Shown here: in pieces, positions 33,190 through 41,189 of the stretch
How the letters are laid out: each line of letters begins with the position of its first letter
Position numbering within the stretch: position 1 is the first letter of the stretch
NCBI GenBank assembly: GCA_017468365.1
Contig: JAFUIS010000010.1
Location: 62,001-126,000 of the forward strand
Reading direction: 5' to 3'
Source: Oscillospiraceae bacterium
GTDB taxonomy: Bacteria; Bacillota; Clostridia; Oscillospirales; Ruminococcaceae
DNA length: 64,000 nt
Notes under the pieces: model-generated
Told to the model about the DNA's origin: nothing
Databases searched by the model: none
What the model saw: only the letters and a program-made list of their open reading frames with translations
Made by a program: the position numbers and the translations under genes

Positions 33190-33225
33190 ATTTTTATAGA
33201 TTTTTGGAAAGGGGAATTTTCAAAA

Positions 33226-33930
33226 ATGTCCAACGCAGAGGAATATATCCAGAAGTTCAAGGAACTTGAAGCGGTGGTAAAAGAGACCTTCGGTCTTAAC
33301 GATTGGGATTCCGTAACGAATTTTCTTTCAAAGCGCGACGAATACCGTCCCTACCGCGAAGAGATAAAATATTGCCAGGAGGTTCGAAACCTTCTTCAGC
33401 ATAAACAAAAAATCGGCGGGGAATATCCGGTTGAGCCCACGGCCCAGATGCTGGAATTTCTTAACAAAACGGTGGATTCCCTTAAAAACCGCAAAAAATG
33501 CGAAGAAATAATGGTCCCCATAAGCCGCCTTTTTTACCGCAAAACCGAAGATTCGGTTTTTGCAACGGTGTCAAGAATGAAAGAGATACCTTCCGGGCAC
33601 GTTCCGGTCCTTGACGACGGAAAAGTGGTCGGCGTTTTCACCGCAGTTTCTTTTCTCAACATCATGGCGGACAAAAGAGGCGAGCCTATTGAAAAAAATA
33701 TGACCTTTGAGGAAGTGAAAGAATATATCGGCTTTGATTCACACGACAGCGAGGTTTATCGCTTTGTGAAAAAGAACCTTTATGTCGATGAGCTGAAAAA
33801 CGTTTTTGAACAGACCTATTCCGGCGGAAAACGCCTTGCGATGGTGTTCATCACCACCAACGGAAAAGCCGACGGAAACCTTATCGGAACCATTTCACCC
33901 TGGGACGTTTTGGGAAAAGACGAAAACTGA
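33226..33930 (+). CDS. CBS-domain protein
   Basis: A 234-residue cytosolic protein from ATG 33226 (AAAGGGG site). Residues 1-85 are helical and include an RPYREEIKYCQEVRNLLQH segment found in proteins related to abortive-infection or HEPN-like folds. Residues about 95-230 hold a CBS pair: EIMVPISRLFYRKTEDSVFATVSRMKE, HVPVLDDGKVVGVFTAVSFLNIM and GKADGNLIGTISPWDVLG. CBS pairs sense adenine nucleotides or similar ligands. There is no enzyme domain, and it is monocistronic. The role is unknown. Confidence 0.78.
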   Translation: MSNAEEYIQKFKELEAVVKETFGLNDWDSVTNFLSKRDEYRPYREEIKYCQEVRNLLQHKQKIGGEYPVEPTAQMLEFLNKTVDSLKNRKKCEEIMVPISRLFYRKTEDSVFATVSRMKEIPSGHVPVLDDGKVVGVFTAVSFLNIMADKRGEPIEKNMTFEEVKEYIGFDSHDSEVYRFVKKNLYVDELKNVFEQTYSGGKRLAMVFITTNGKADGNLIGTISPWDVLGKDEN

Positions 33931-33938
33931 AAAAATCT

Positions 33939-33973
33939 ATCCCGAAGGAATAAAAAAGCCTTCGGGATTTTTT
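33939..33973 (+). terminator. Terminator of the CBS-domain gene
   Basis: ATCCCGAAGG pairs with CCTTCGGGAT followed by TTTTT. Confidence 0.88.
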
Positions 33974-34061
33974 ATTAAAAAACGGCATATTTTTTAAAAA
34001 AACCTGCAACAAAAAGCCGCCCAAAAGACACTTATTTAATAGGTTTTTAATAATTACCGAC

Positions 34062-34090
34062 TTGTTTTTGAAACATAATAATGTTATTAT
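34062..34090 (+). promoter_or_regulatory. Promoter of the sortase gene
   Basis: TTGTTT at 34062-34067, 17 bases, TATTAT at 34085-34090, about 40 bases before the start. 33974-34061 holds nothing else recognisable. Confidence 0.65.
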
Positions 34091-34132
34091 GTATATGTAG
34101 AAGATTGCCCCAAGAAAGGAATGAATCAGTTA

Positions 34133-35680
34133 ATGTCCGAAGAATTTAAAAATTCCGAGAACCTCGGCGAAGAAATGCCGAAAAAACGTCCTTTTTCCGT
34201 TAACATAAGCGACGAAGATTTTGCAAACGATATTCCTGCCCCCGAAGGCGACGTTCCCGCAAATCAGAAACCCCATAAAGTGGTTCGCTATGTTGACAAT
34301 ACCCCCAAAACCGAAGCACCCAAAAAACCTGCAAAGAAAGAGAAAAAAAGCTTTGTGGGCGAATTTCTTGCCGGTGCCGCCGCAGGTGCAAAATCCGTTG
34401 GCGAGGGTATTTCCGCAGGCGTAAAAACCGTTTCCGAAAAGAAACCCAAAACCGAAAAACCCGTAAAAGAAGCTCCCAAAAAAGAAGCTGCTCCCGTTAA
34501 AGAAGCCGCTCCCAAAAAAGCTTCCAAACCCGTCAAAGAGGATGAGACCCAGTTCCCCAAAGACGAAAAGAAAAAATCCGCAGCAGCCGGCGGCTTTATG
34601 AGCAAACTCAACGCTCTTCCCGTTGGTGCGGTTATCGGCGGCGCAGCACTTATCCTTGTGGTTCTTGTCGCAATAATCCTTATCTGCGCAACCAGCTGCA
34701 GCCCTTCTGAAGACAACCCTGATACTCCCGATGCTCCCGGCAGCAACATCGTGATCGGACCTTCCGCCGATGAAGAAGAGCCGGAAGAATTCGATCCCAA
34801 GCTTGACGTTCCCACCAGAAAAGATAAATTTGTCGAAGCCTTCAACGCAAACAACGACGTTATGGCATGGCTCTATATCCCCGGTCTTGAGGACGTTGAT
34901 GCAGGCGTTTGCTTCAGCTACGATAAATCCTATCCTTATGACAAACGTGATATCCTTGGCAATAAAGTTGCAAAAACCTATTGGATCGACGGCGCTTATT
35001 ACAGCCACTTCCGTAACATCAAAGGCGAGACCGCCGAAGAACTTTCCACCAACACCGTAATCTTCGGTCACAGCGACCTTGGTCTTACCAATCTTTCCTA
35101 TGCAAACGACGACCCCACCGGTCCTCTTTTCTCCCAGCTTTTCAACTTCAAGGATCCTTCCTTTGCTGAAAAAACTCCTTACGTCTATCTTACTCTTCCT
35201 GAAGAAGACACCGTTTGGGAAGTTTTTGCAGTATTCTATAACGACGCAAAAGCCGAGAACAAGACTTTCTCCCAGTGGTACAAGAAAAACGGCGGTTCCC
35301 TCTGGTATATCGAACCCAGCCCCGTTGAAGCCGAATATGAAGCAATGCTCGAAGCAGTTCAGAGACGTTCCATCTATGATTATGACGTAGAGGTCACCAA
35401 GGACGACAAGATCCTTACCCTTTCCACCTGCACCGTTGCATATGGCCTCAACGCAAGATCCAACTACCGTTTCGTAGTTGTTGCAAAACTTGTTGAAGAC
35501 CTTGAAAACGAGCATATCGCCAAAAATGCTTCCTTCACCATCAAGGCTGACGCACCGATCCCGGATACTTATAAGGCCGAGTTCGAAAAATATCTTGCCG
35601 AGTGGAAACCTTCCGAAGAAATTCTTTACACCGCTGAAGACATCGATTTCGGAACCAAAGCACCCGAATCCGAAGGCTGA
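34133..35680 (+). CDS. Class B sortase with long N-terminal cytoplasmic region
   Basis: A 515-residue membrane transpeptidase. ATG 34133 is preferred; ATG 34121 directly abuts the AAAGGA site. Residues 1-160 are a low-complexity Lys/Pro/Ala/Glu region (KEAPKKEAAPVKEAAPKKAS), much longer than in ordinary SrtB. A membrane segment (GGAALILVVLVAIILICA) follows, then the SrtB barrel. The catalytic triad is visible: His near 313 in VIFGHSDL, Cys near 433 in LTLSTCTV and Arg near 446 in RSNYRFVVVAKL. It cleaves NPxT[N/G]-type or related sorting signals and is a candidate to anchor the NPNTG protein at 7.6-11.5 kb. Confidence 0.9.
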   Translation: MSEEFKNSENLGEEMPKKRPFSVNISDEDFANDIPAPEGDVPANQKPHKVVRYVDNTPKTEAPKKPAKKEKKSFVGEFLAGAAAGAKSVGEGISAGVKTVSEKKPKTEKPVKEAPKKEAAPVKEAAPKKASKPVKEDETQFPKDEKKKSAAAGGFMSKLNALPVGAVIGGAALILVVLVAIILICATSCSPSEDNPDTPDAPGSNIVIGPSADEEEPEEFDPKLDVPTRKDKFVEAFNANNDVMAWLYIPGLEDVDAGVCFSYDKSYPYDKRDILGNKVAKTYWIDGAYYSHFRNIKGETAEELSTNTVIFGHSDLGLTNLSYANDDPTGPLFSQLFNFKDPSFAEKTPYVYLTLPEEDTVWEVFAVFYNDAKAENKTFSQWYKKNGGSLWYIEPSPVEAEYEAMLEAVQRRSIYDYDVEVTKDDKILTLSTCTVAYGLNARSNYRFVVVAKLVEDLENEHIAKNASFTIKADAPIPDTYKAEFEKYLAEWKPSEEILYTAEDIDFGTKAPESEG

Positions 35681-35690
35681 TAAAAAACTT

Positions 35691-35720
35691 AAAACGGACG
35701 GCTCTGCCGTCCGTTTTTTT
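35691..35720 (+). terminator. Terminator of the sortase gene
   Basis: AAAACGGACGGC pairs with GCCGTCCGTTTT around TCT with a T-run. Confidence 0.92.
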
Positions 35721-35721
35721 G

Positions 35722-35750
35722 TTGCAAAAACAGAGAAAAGGTGATATAAT
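35722..35750 (+). promoter_or_regulatory. Promoter of queT
   Basis: TTGCAA at 35722-35727, 17 bases, TATAAT at 35745-35750, with a TG extension one base before the -10. Confidence 0.75.
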
Positions 35751-35756
35751 ACCGGC

Positions 35757-35802
35757 TTAGTGAGTTCGAAACCTTCCTCACTTAAAACAAAACTAAAGGA
35801 GA
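35757..35802 (+). promoter_or_regulatory. PreQ1-I riboswitch
   Basis: A compact H-type pseudoknot layout: stem AGTGAG with CTCACT, loop TTCGAAACCTTC, then an A-rich tail TTAAAACAAAACTAAAGGAG that contains the ribosome site. This matches the type I preQ1 aptamer plan and it directly precedes the queuosine-precursor transporter gene. Control is probably by hiding the GGAG site. Confidence 0.85.
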
Positions 35803-35809
35803 ATAAAAA

Positions 35810-36298
35810 ATGAATAACAGAAAATCAAAAACCGCTTTTCTTACGAAAAGTGCCGTTATTGCCGCCCTTTACGTTGTTCTTACCGAACTTTCCGCGCTTC
35901 TCGGAATTGCCAGCGGAGTTATCCAGTTCCGTCTTTCCGAAATGTTTGCGGTGCTTCCGCTTTTTACTCCGGCGGCAATTCCCGGACTTTTCATCGGCTG
36001 CTTCATTTCGAACATAATGGCCGGCGGAGTTATCTGGGACGTGGTCTTCGGAAGTCTTGCAACCCTTCTTGGTGCGGTCGGAACATGGCTTTTGCGCAAA
36101 AAAAGCGTTTATCTTGCCCCTGTTCCCACCATTGCGGCGAATATGCTGATAGTGCCATTTGTTTTGCGCTATGCTTACGGAGCCGAAGGCAGCATTCCGT
36201 TTTTCATGCTGACGGTCGGAATCGGCGAAATCGTAACAGCCGGTATCCTCGGCGTGTTCCTTGCAAAGACCCTCAAAAAACATAAGATCGAATTTTAA
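35810..36298 (+). CDS. queT: Queuosine precursor ECF transporter S component QueT
   Basis: A 162-residue, five- or six-helix membrane protein. The pattern VIAALYVVLTELSALLGIASGVIQFRLSEMFAVLPLFTPAAIPGLFIGCFISN is the QueT family core (RxSEx..LP...P.ai.GlfiGc). It takes up preQ1 or related 7-deazaguanines when coupled to the general ECF module. The preQ1 riboswitch that overlaps its ribosome site supports the substrate. Confidence 0.94.
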   Translation: MNNRKSKTAFLTKSAVIAALYVVLTELSALLGIASGVIQFRLSEMFAVLPLFTPAAIPGLFIGCFISNIMAGGVIWDVVFGSLATLLGAVGTWLLRKKSVYLAPVPTIAANMLIVPFVLRYAYGAEGSIPFFMLTVGIGEIVTAGILGVFLAKTLKKHKIEF

Positions 36299-36334
36299 AA
36301 AATACCCCGCTTTTTAAAAGCGGGGTATTTTTTT
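36299..36334 (+). terminator. Terminator of queT
   Basis: AATACCCCGCTTTT pairs with AAAAGCGGGGTATT followed by T. Confidence 0.92.
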
Positions 36335-36445
36335 GCTGGAAAATTTTTAAAGGTGCGTTTTTGTCCTTGACACCGATGCATTAAAGGGTATAGAATATAG
36401 TTCTAAAAAGAACATTTGTTCGTTTTTTTTGAGGAGGAAACCGCT

Positions 36446-37750
36446 GTGGATATGTACGAAAAGCTTGCAATACTTGCAGAAGCGGCAAAATTCGACGCTT
36501 CGTGTTCTTCAAGCGGAAGCGGAAGATCCAGCGGAGAAGGAAGGATAGGAGCGGCGCTTCCTTCGGGCTGCTGCCATTCCTTTACCGCGGACGGAAGATG
36601 CGTCAGCCTTTTAAAGGTGCTTATGTCGAACGCCTGCGTCTATGATTGCAAATATTGCATCAGCCGCCGAAGCAACGATTTTCCCCGCGCTACGTTCACT
36701 CCCAGAGAGCTTGCGGAGCTCACTATTGAGTTTTACCGAAGAAACTATATAGAGGGGCTCTTTCTTTCTTCTGCGGTCGTGGGAACTCCTGACTGGACCA
36801 TGGAGCATATGATAGAGGCACTTCGCATTTTGCGCGAGGAATACGGCTTTGCGGGATATATCCACGCAAAAGCCATTCCCGGTGCGGACCCGGTTCTTAC
36901 CCACCGTCTGGGACTTCTTGCGGACAGAGTGAGCGTAAACATCGAACTTCCGTCGGAGCGTTCACTGATAAGCCTTGCGCCGGATAAAACGAAGCACAAC
37001 GTTCTTGAACCCATGAAACTCATAAAAACCGGAATAATGGAAAACCGCGAAGACCTTGTAAAATATCAGCACACGCCGAAATTTGTTCCCGCGGGTCAAA
37101 GCACCCAGATGATAGTGGGCGCTTCGCCCGAAACGGATTATCATATCCTTCACCTGACCGAGGGGCTTTATAATAAATACGGACTCAAGCGCGTTTATTA
37201 TTCCGCCTATATCCCGCTTCAGGAAGACGCGCTTTTGCCGAGCCTTGATACAAGGCCGCCGCTTCTTCGTGAGCACCGGCTTTATCAGGCGGACTGGCTT
37301 TTAAGATTTTACGGCTTTAAGGCGGCGGAAATAATAGACCCCGAAAAGCCCATGCTTCACCCGGAAGTGGATCCCAAATGCTCGTGGGCGGTAAGCCACC
37401 TTGATGATTTTCCCGTTGAGGTCAACACCGCCGATTACGAAATGCTTTTAAGGGTGCCGGGAATCGGAGTTACCGGAGCAAAAAGGATAGTGAAAGCGCG
37501 CAGAAGCCAAAAGCTCGACTTTGAAATGCTCAAACGGCTGGGCGTCGTGCTCAAAAGAGCAAAGTGGTTCATAACATGCGGCGGAAAGACACTTCAAAGA
37601 ATTCCGGAAACCCCGGAAATGATGATATGGTCACTGGTTTCACCCAACAGAATGGGCGGTTTTACCGATTACGGAATGGAACAGCTTTCGCTGTTTGAAC
37701 CGGTGCTCACGGGAGAGGATATGAGAGAATGTCTGACGGGGGAGTTTTGA
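36446..37750 (+). CDS. Putative DNA modification/repair radical SAM protein (TIGR03916-like)
   Basis: A 434-residue radical SAM enzyme. GTG 36446 sits eight bases after GAGGAGG. The [4Fe-4S]/SAM motif is NACVYDCKYCISRR (C-x3-C-x2-C) near residue 65. A conserved SSSGSGRSS segment lies before it and ALPSGCCHSFTADGRCVSLLKVLM leads into it. The C terminus carries a helix-hairpin-helix DNA-binding motif (LLRVPGIGVTGAKRIVKARR). This family is always next to a TIGR03915 partner and often linked to uracil-DNA-glycosylase-like domains. The partner gene overlaps its 3' end by 22 bases. The reaction is unknown. Confidence 0.9.
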   Translation: MDMYEKLAILAEAAKFDASCSSSGSGRSSGEGRIGAALPSGCCHSFTADGRCVSLLKVLMSNACVYDCKYCISRRSNDFPRATFTPRELAELTIEFYRRNYIEGLFLSSAVVGTPDWTMEHMIEALRILREEYGFAGYIHAKAIPGADPVLTHRLGLLADRVSVNIELPSERSLISLAPDKTKHNVLEPMKLIKTGIMENREDLVKYQHTPKFVPAGQSTQMIVGASPETDYHILHLTEGLYNKYGLKRVYYSAYIPLQEDALLPSLDTRPPLLREHRLYQADWLLRFYGFKAAEIIDPEKPMLHPEVDPKCSWAVSHLDDFPVEVNTADYEMLLRVPGIGVTGAKRIVKARRSQKLDFEMLKRLGVVLKRAKWFITCGGKTLQRIPETPEMMIWSLVSPNRMGGFTDYGMEQLSLFEPVLTGEDMRECLTGEF

Positions 37751-38568
37751 TTTTTGCTTATGACGGAAGTTTTGACGGCTTTCTTTCGGCGGTTTTTGAT
37801 GCTTTTGTTCTCAAGACCCTGCCTGCGGATATCGTTGTTTTCAGCGATATGGAACCGAGCCTTCTTAAAATCCATTACGTTGCCACCGACCGTGAGCACG
37901 CAAAAAGGGTGAGCATCGGCATAGCAAAAAAACTCGGAGGCACCGGTTATAACATGGTCGAAAAGGCTTTTCTTTTTGATTCCGAAGATAAAGAAAACGC
38001 AATAATGCGCTTTATCTGGCGCGGATTTCACGGCGGAAACATCAAAGGAACGAGCATAGGAGACGAAGACGTCAGCCGTGTTTTCAAAATGAGCACCGCG
38101 GTGAATTATGAGGCGGAACGCCTTAGACAGTTCACCCGTTTTTCGGATTCAAACGGCGCTCTTGTGGCGGTGATCCATCCAAAACATTTCGTTCTTCCGC
38201 TTATAAAAACCTATTTCTGCAATCGCATCAAGAACGAGCATTTTATGATTTTTGATGCCGAGCACGGTGCGGCACTTATTCATTCGCCGGGAAAAACCGC
38301 CATAATTCCGGTGGAAAGTCTTGAGCTTCCTTCGGACACCGAAGATAAGTTTTACTGCGAACTATGGAAAAGCTATTACCGCCATATTGCCATTGAAAGC
38401 CGTTATAACCCCACATGCCGCCGCGCACATATGCCGAAGCGGTTCTGGCAGTATCTTCCTGAGGTGGCGGAAGAGGTGGAAAGCAATTTTACTCAAAAGC
38501 TTTCCCTCGGAACTTCCGTCGAAATCGCCCAAAAGCTTAAAAGTGAAAAAGTTCTTCGGCTTGAATGA
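37729..38568 (+). CDS. TIGR03915-family putative DNA metabolism protein (DUF4130)
   Basis: A 279-residue protein overlapping the radical SAM gene by 22 bases. The family opening YDGSFDGFLSAVFDAF is present, and the body matches DUF4130 (FLFDSEDKENAIMRFIWRGF, AVNYEAERLRQFTRFSDSNGALVAVIHPKHFVLPLI, HFMIFDAEHGAALIHSPG). The C-terminal YYRHIAIESRYNPTCRRAHMPKRFWQYLPE is the most conserved block. Known only as the partner of TIGR03916 radical SAM proteins; in other bacteria the pair is fused to a UDG-like domain, suggesting DNA repair or modification. Confidence 0.9.
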   Translation: MSDGGVLIFAYDGSFDGFLSAVFDAFVLKTLPADIVVFSDMEPSLLKIHYVATDREHAKRVSIGIAKKLGGTGYNMVEKAFLFDSEDKENAIMRFIWRGFHGGNIKGTSIGDEDVSRVFKMSTAVNYEAERLRQFTRFSDSNGALVAVIHPKHFVLPLIKTYFCNRIKNEHFMIFDAEHGAALIHSPGKTAIIPVESLELPSDTEDKFYCELWKSYYRHIAIESRYNPTCRRAHMPKRFWQYLPEVAEEVESNFTQKLSLGTSVEIAQKLKSEKVLRLE

Positions 38569-38569
38569 T

Positions 38570-38725
38570 TGCCGAAAAGGCAAAAAACGTTTTTACCTTT
38601 GCTGTCACCCCCAAAACGAAAAAGCCCTCGGTTTTTATGACGCAATGGGCGGCGTTATAACCGAAAGGGACGAAGGCCACGAAAACAACAGAGAGAACAA
38701 TATCAGAATTGAATTTGACACATAA
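38570..38725 (+). pseudogene. C-terminal remnant of a GNAT acetyltransferase
   Basis: The frame ending at TAA 38723-38725 reads FYLCCHPQNEKALGFYDAMG, then GVITERDEGHENN and IRIEFDT, the typical C terminus of a GNAT enzyme (HPxNxKALxFYxxMG...RDxGHEN). The N-terminal half, including the acetyl-CoA loop, is missing; the frame upstream runs into the preceding gene. It is a decayed or truncated gene. Confidence 0.65.
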
Positions 38726-38762
38726 AAATTTTGTGTGATCGGTTATAAGGAGGGCTTTTTGT

Positions 38763-39167
38763 ATGTGGATATGCCCGAAATGTAAAAGAGAATTTAAAAA
38801 TATAAATCAGGGACATTATTGCGGAAAAGCGCCGGAAACCGTGGACGAATATGTTGAGTCTCAGCTTCCGGATATACAGGCGCACATTATTGAACTGATA
38901 AACATTATTCGGCACTATGTTCCGCAGATAAAGGAAAGGATAGCCTGGAGCATGCCGAGATATGAAAAAGACGGACGTTCCGTTTCTTTTGCCGCGTGTA
39001 AAGACTGCATAAGTTTTTATGCGGGGGAAGAGGTGTTGAAAAAGATCGAAACAAAGACGGAAGGATTTGAAGTCAGAAAAAACACTATCTATTTTCCGTA
39101 TGGCAAAGATTTGCCGAAGGAAGTTATTGAAGACATTTTAAAACAATGCTTTGAAACAGAGGAATAA
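38763..39167 (+). CDS. DUF1801-type protein with N-terminal zinc ribbon
   Basis: A 134-residue protein with an AGGAGGG site. The N terminus WICPKCKREFKNINQGHYCG is a CxxC...HxxC metal knuckle. The rest matches the DUF1801/YdhG fold: VDEYVESQLPDIQAHIIELI, HYVPQIKERIAWSMPRYEKDG, SFAACKDCISFYAGEEVL and NTIYFPYGKDLPKEVIEDILKQ. DUF1801 proteins resemble the iron chaperone frataxin-like fold; a cellular role is not known. Monocistronic. Confidence 0.82.
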   Translation: MWICPKCKREFKNINQGHYCGKAPETVDEYVESQLPDIQAHIIELINIIRHYVPQIKERIAWSMPRYEKDGRSVSFAACKDCISFYAGEEVLKKIETKTEGFEVRKNTIYFPYGKDLPKEVIEDILKQCFETEE

Positions 39168-39172
39168 TGTTT

Positions 39173-39200
39173 AAAATCCGCAGTTTTCTGCGGATTTTTC
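39173..39200 (+). terminator. Terminator after the DUF1801 gene
   Basis: AAATCCGCAG pairs with CTGCGGATTT around TTTT and is followed by T. Confidence 0.88.
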
Positions 39201-39202
39201 TT

Positions 39203-39231
39203 TTGACATAATCCGTGTAAGGCTATATAAT
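39203..39231 (+). promoter_or_regulatory. Consensus promoter for the DUF1508 gene
   Basis: TTGACA at 39203-39208, 17 bases, TATAAT at 39226-39231: an exact sigma-A consensus, so high expression is likely. Confidence 0.9.
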
Positions 39232-39261
39232 AATTCCATAGACCTATAAGGAGGCGTTTTT

Positions 39262-40104
39262 ATGGAATACGATAAAAAATCTTTTAAAACAGCCGCAAAA
39301 ATAACCGCCGCATCCCTTTCTGAAAGCTGCGACCTTGAAAAAGAAGACGCGGTAAAAGCCGCAGAATTCCTTAAAGAAGTTTATGAAGGAATCGCAGAGC
39401 TTCGTGAAGATTGCGTAAAAGACGCTTTTAAAGCCGCCGGAAAAATTACCGCCGCCGCCTGCGAAGAAATGGAAGACCCCGAAGCAGAGGTTGCTGTCGA
39501 ATTTTTCAAAACCGTTTATGAGGGCATCGCACCCATTGCGGAAGAAGAGGATTTTGATGAGGATATCTTCAAATATGCCGCAAAAATAACTGCCGCGGCT
39601 TGCGAAGAAATGAAAGAACCGGATAAAGAAAAAGCCGAAAAGGCTGCCGAATTCCTTAAAACTCTTTATTGCGAACTTACCGCAGAACCTTGTGAAGAAG
39701 AGAAAGAAGACAAAGTCTGCGAATGTGAATGTGCCGCAGTAAACGGAAAATACGTCGTAAAAGAAACCGCATCCGGAGTAAGCTTCCGCCTTGTTGCCGG
39801 AAACGGCCAGGCAATCGGCGTTTCCGAAGTTTATTCTTCCCGTGCCGCACTTGAAAAAGGAATCGAATCCGTCCGCAAAAACGCTCCCATTGCAAACGTA
39901 GAAGACCAGACCGAAGAAAACTTTGAAAAAGCGGTCAATCCCAAATTTGAAATTTATAATGACAAAGCCGGCGAATTCCGCTTCCGCCTTAAAGCAAGAA
40001 ACGGCGAAATAATCCTCGCTTCTGAAGGATATAAGACCAAAGCTTCCTGCGAAAACGGAATCGCTTCCGTTTGCAAAAACGCACCCGCTGAAATCAAGGA
40101 GTGA
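39262..40104 (+). CDS. Protein with three helical repeats and two DUF1508 (YegP) domains
   Basis: A 280-residue acidic protein. Residues 1-135 contain three copies of a roughly 45-residue helical unit with the core F-x-x-A-x-KITAA-[SA]-x-x-E followed by AxEFxKxVYEGIA (DKKSFKTAAKITAASLSESC, CVKDAFKAAGKITAAACEEM, EDIFKYAAKITAAACEEMKE). After a CECEC cluster, residues 158-210 and 232-276 are two DUF1508 domains: KYVVKETASGVSFRLVAGNG with VSEVYSSRAALEKGIESVRK, and KFEIYNDKAGEFRFRLKARN with EGYKTKASCENGIASVCKNA. The helical unit is not one I recognise. It is followed four bases later by a dCMP deaminase gene, and a consensus promoter drives both. Confidence 0.82.
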   Translation: MEYDKKSFKTAAKITAASLSESCDLEKEDAVKAAEFLKEVYEGIAELREDCVKDAFKAAGKITAAACEEMEDPEAEVAVEFFKTVYEGIAPIAEEEDFDEDIFKYAAKITAAACEEMKEPDKEKAEKAAEFLKTLYCELTAEPCEEEKEDKVCECECAAVNGKYVVKETASGVSFRLVAGNGQAIGVSEVYSSRAALEKGIESVRKNAPIANVEDQTEENFEKAVNPKFEIYNDKAGEFRFRLKARNGEIILASEGYKTKASCENGIASVCKNAPAEIKE

Positions 40105-40108
40105 TACC

Positions 40109-40603
40109 ATGGCAGAAGAAAGAAGAGACAAACACAATTATTACCTCGACATCGCCGAAGCTGTTCTTGAACGCGGAACCTGCCTTCGCAGGAAATACGG
40201 TGCAATAATCGTAAAAAACGACCAGATAATCTCCACCGGTTATGCCGGTGCACCCCGCGGCAGAAAGAACTGCAGCGACCTTGGCTGGTGCAGAAGAGAA
40301 AAACTCAATGTTCCCCGGGGCGAAAGATATGAACTTTGCCGCAGCGTTCATGCCGAAGCAAACGCAATCATCAGCGCCGCAAGAGAAAACATGATAGGCG
40401 CCACCCTTTATCTTGTGGGAAAAGAATGTTCCACCGGCGACTATGTCAAAAACGGAAGCTGCTGCAGCATGTGCAAGCGCATGGTAATCAACGCCGGCAT
40501 CGATACCGTCGTTGTTCGCGACGACAGCCGCAAATTCCGTATCGTCAACGTAAACGACTGGATATATAACGACGATTCCCTTGACGACACCCTCGGTTAC
40601 TGA
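40109..40603 (+). CDS. Deoxycytidylate deaminase-like protein
   Basis: A 164-residue zinc-dependent deaminase of the dCMP deaminase/ComEB family that converts dCMP to dUMP for thymidylate synthesis. The zinc and catalytic residues are in SVHAEANAI (His and Glu) and SCCSMCKRMV (Cys pair). NYYLDIAEAVLERGTCLRRKYGAIIVKNDQIISTGYAGAPRG is the family N terminus. The AAGGAGTGATACC site overlaps the end of the DUF1508 gene four bases upstream. Confidence 0.92.
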   Translation: MAEERRDKHNYYLDIAEAVLERGTCLRRKYGAIIVKNDQIISTGYAGAPRGRKNCSDLGWCRREKLNVPRGERYELCRSVHAEANAIISAARENMIGATLYLVGKECSTGDYVKNGSCCSMCKRMVINAGIDTVVVRDDSRKFRIVNVNDWIYNDDSLDDTLGY

Positions 40604-40634
40604 TAAAAAAAGCACCGCAAAGCGGTGCTTTTTT
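40604..40634. terminator. Bidirectional terminator
   Basis: AAAAAGCACCGC pairs with GCGGTGCTTTTTTT around AAA, between convergent genes. Confidence 0.92.
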
Positions 40635-41092
40635 TATTTTTTAAGATATTCAAGAATTTCGGCGGCGTTGGTATCCGGTTTTGCGTTGGGAACAACTTTT
40701 TCGATGACCCCGTTTTCGTCGATGACGAAAGTGGAACGCACCGTTCCGAAATAAACTTTTCCGTAATTTTTCTTTTCCTGCCAGGCGCCGAATGCTTCGA
40801 TGACCTTATGTTCCGGGTCCGCAAGAAGAATGAACGGAAGACCGAATTTTTCCGCAAATTTTACGTGGGAAGAAACGGAATCCTTGCTGATTCCGATAAC
40901 GGCGGCATCAAGCTTTTTGAATTCCTCAAAATTTTCGGCAAAGGCGCAGGCCTGTCTTGTGCAGCCGGGGGTGTCATCTTTGGGGTAAAAATAAAGAACG
41001 ACTTTTTTGCCGAAAAAATCCGAAAGTTTAACGGCGTTTCCGTCTTTATCAAAAAGCTCAAACTCCGGAGCTTTTGTTCCTTTTTCAAGCAT
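40634..41092 (-). CDS. bcp: Peroxiredoxin, Bcp/PrxQ type (thioredoxin-dependent thiol peroxidase)
   Basis: A 152-residue peroxiredoxin starting at ATG 41092 behind AGAGG; the frame is open further upstream but without a ribosome site or conservation. The peroxidatic Cys is in YFYPKDDTPGCTRQACAFAENF near residue 44; the second Cys five residues later is the resolving cysteine of PrxQ. AVIGISKDSVSSHVKFAEKFGLPFILLADPEHKV and RSTFVIDENGVI are family blocks. It reduces peroxides with thioredoxin electrons in the cytoplasm. Confidence 0.95.
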   Translation of the reverse strand: MLEKGTKAPEFELFDKDGNAVKLSDFFGKKVVLYFYPKDDTPGCTRQACAFAENFEEFKKLDAAVIGISKDSVSSHVKFAEKFGLPFILLADPEHKVIEAFGAWQEKKNYGKVYFGTVRSTFVIDENGVIEKVVPNAKPDTNAAEILEYLKK

Positions 41093-41158
41093 TTTTAAAA
41101 ACCTCTTTTCGTGAAGATACCTAAACTTTATCACAAAACCGAAAAAACCGCAACAAAA

Positions 41159-41187
41159 AAAGCGAAGCCTTTTTGGCTTCGCTTTTT
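41159..41187 (-). terminator. Terminator of the GLUG-repeat lipoprotein gene
   Basis: On the minus strand AAGCGAAGCC pairs with GGCTTCGCTT around a 5-base loop and is followed by T. Confidence 0.85.
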
Positions 41188-41189
41188 TA

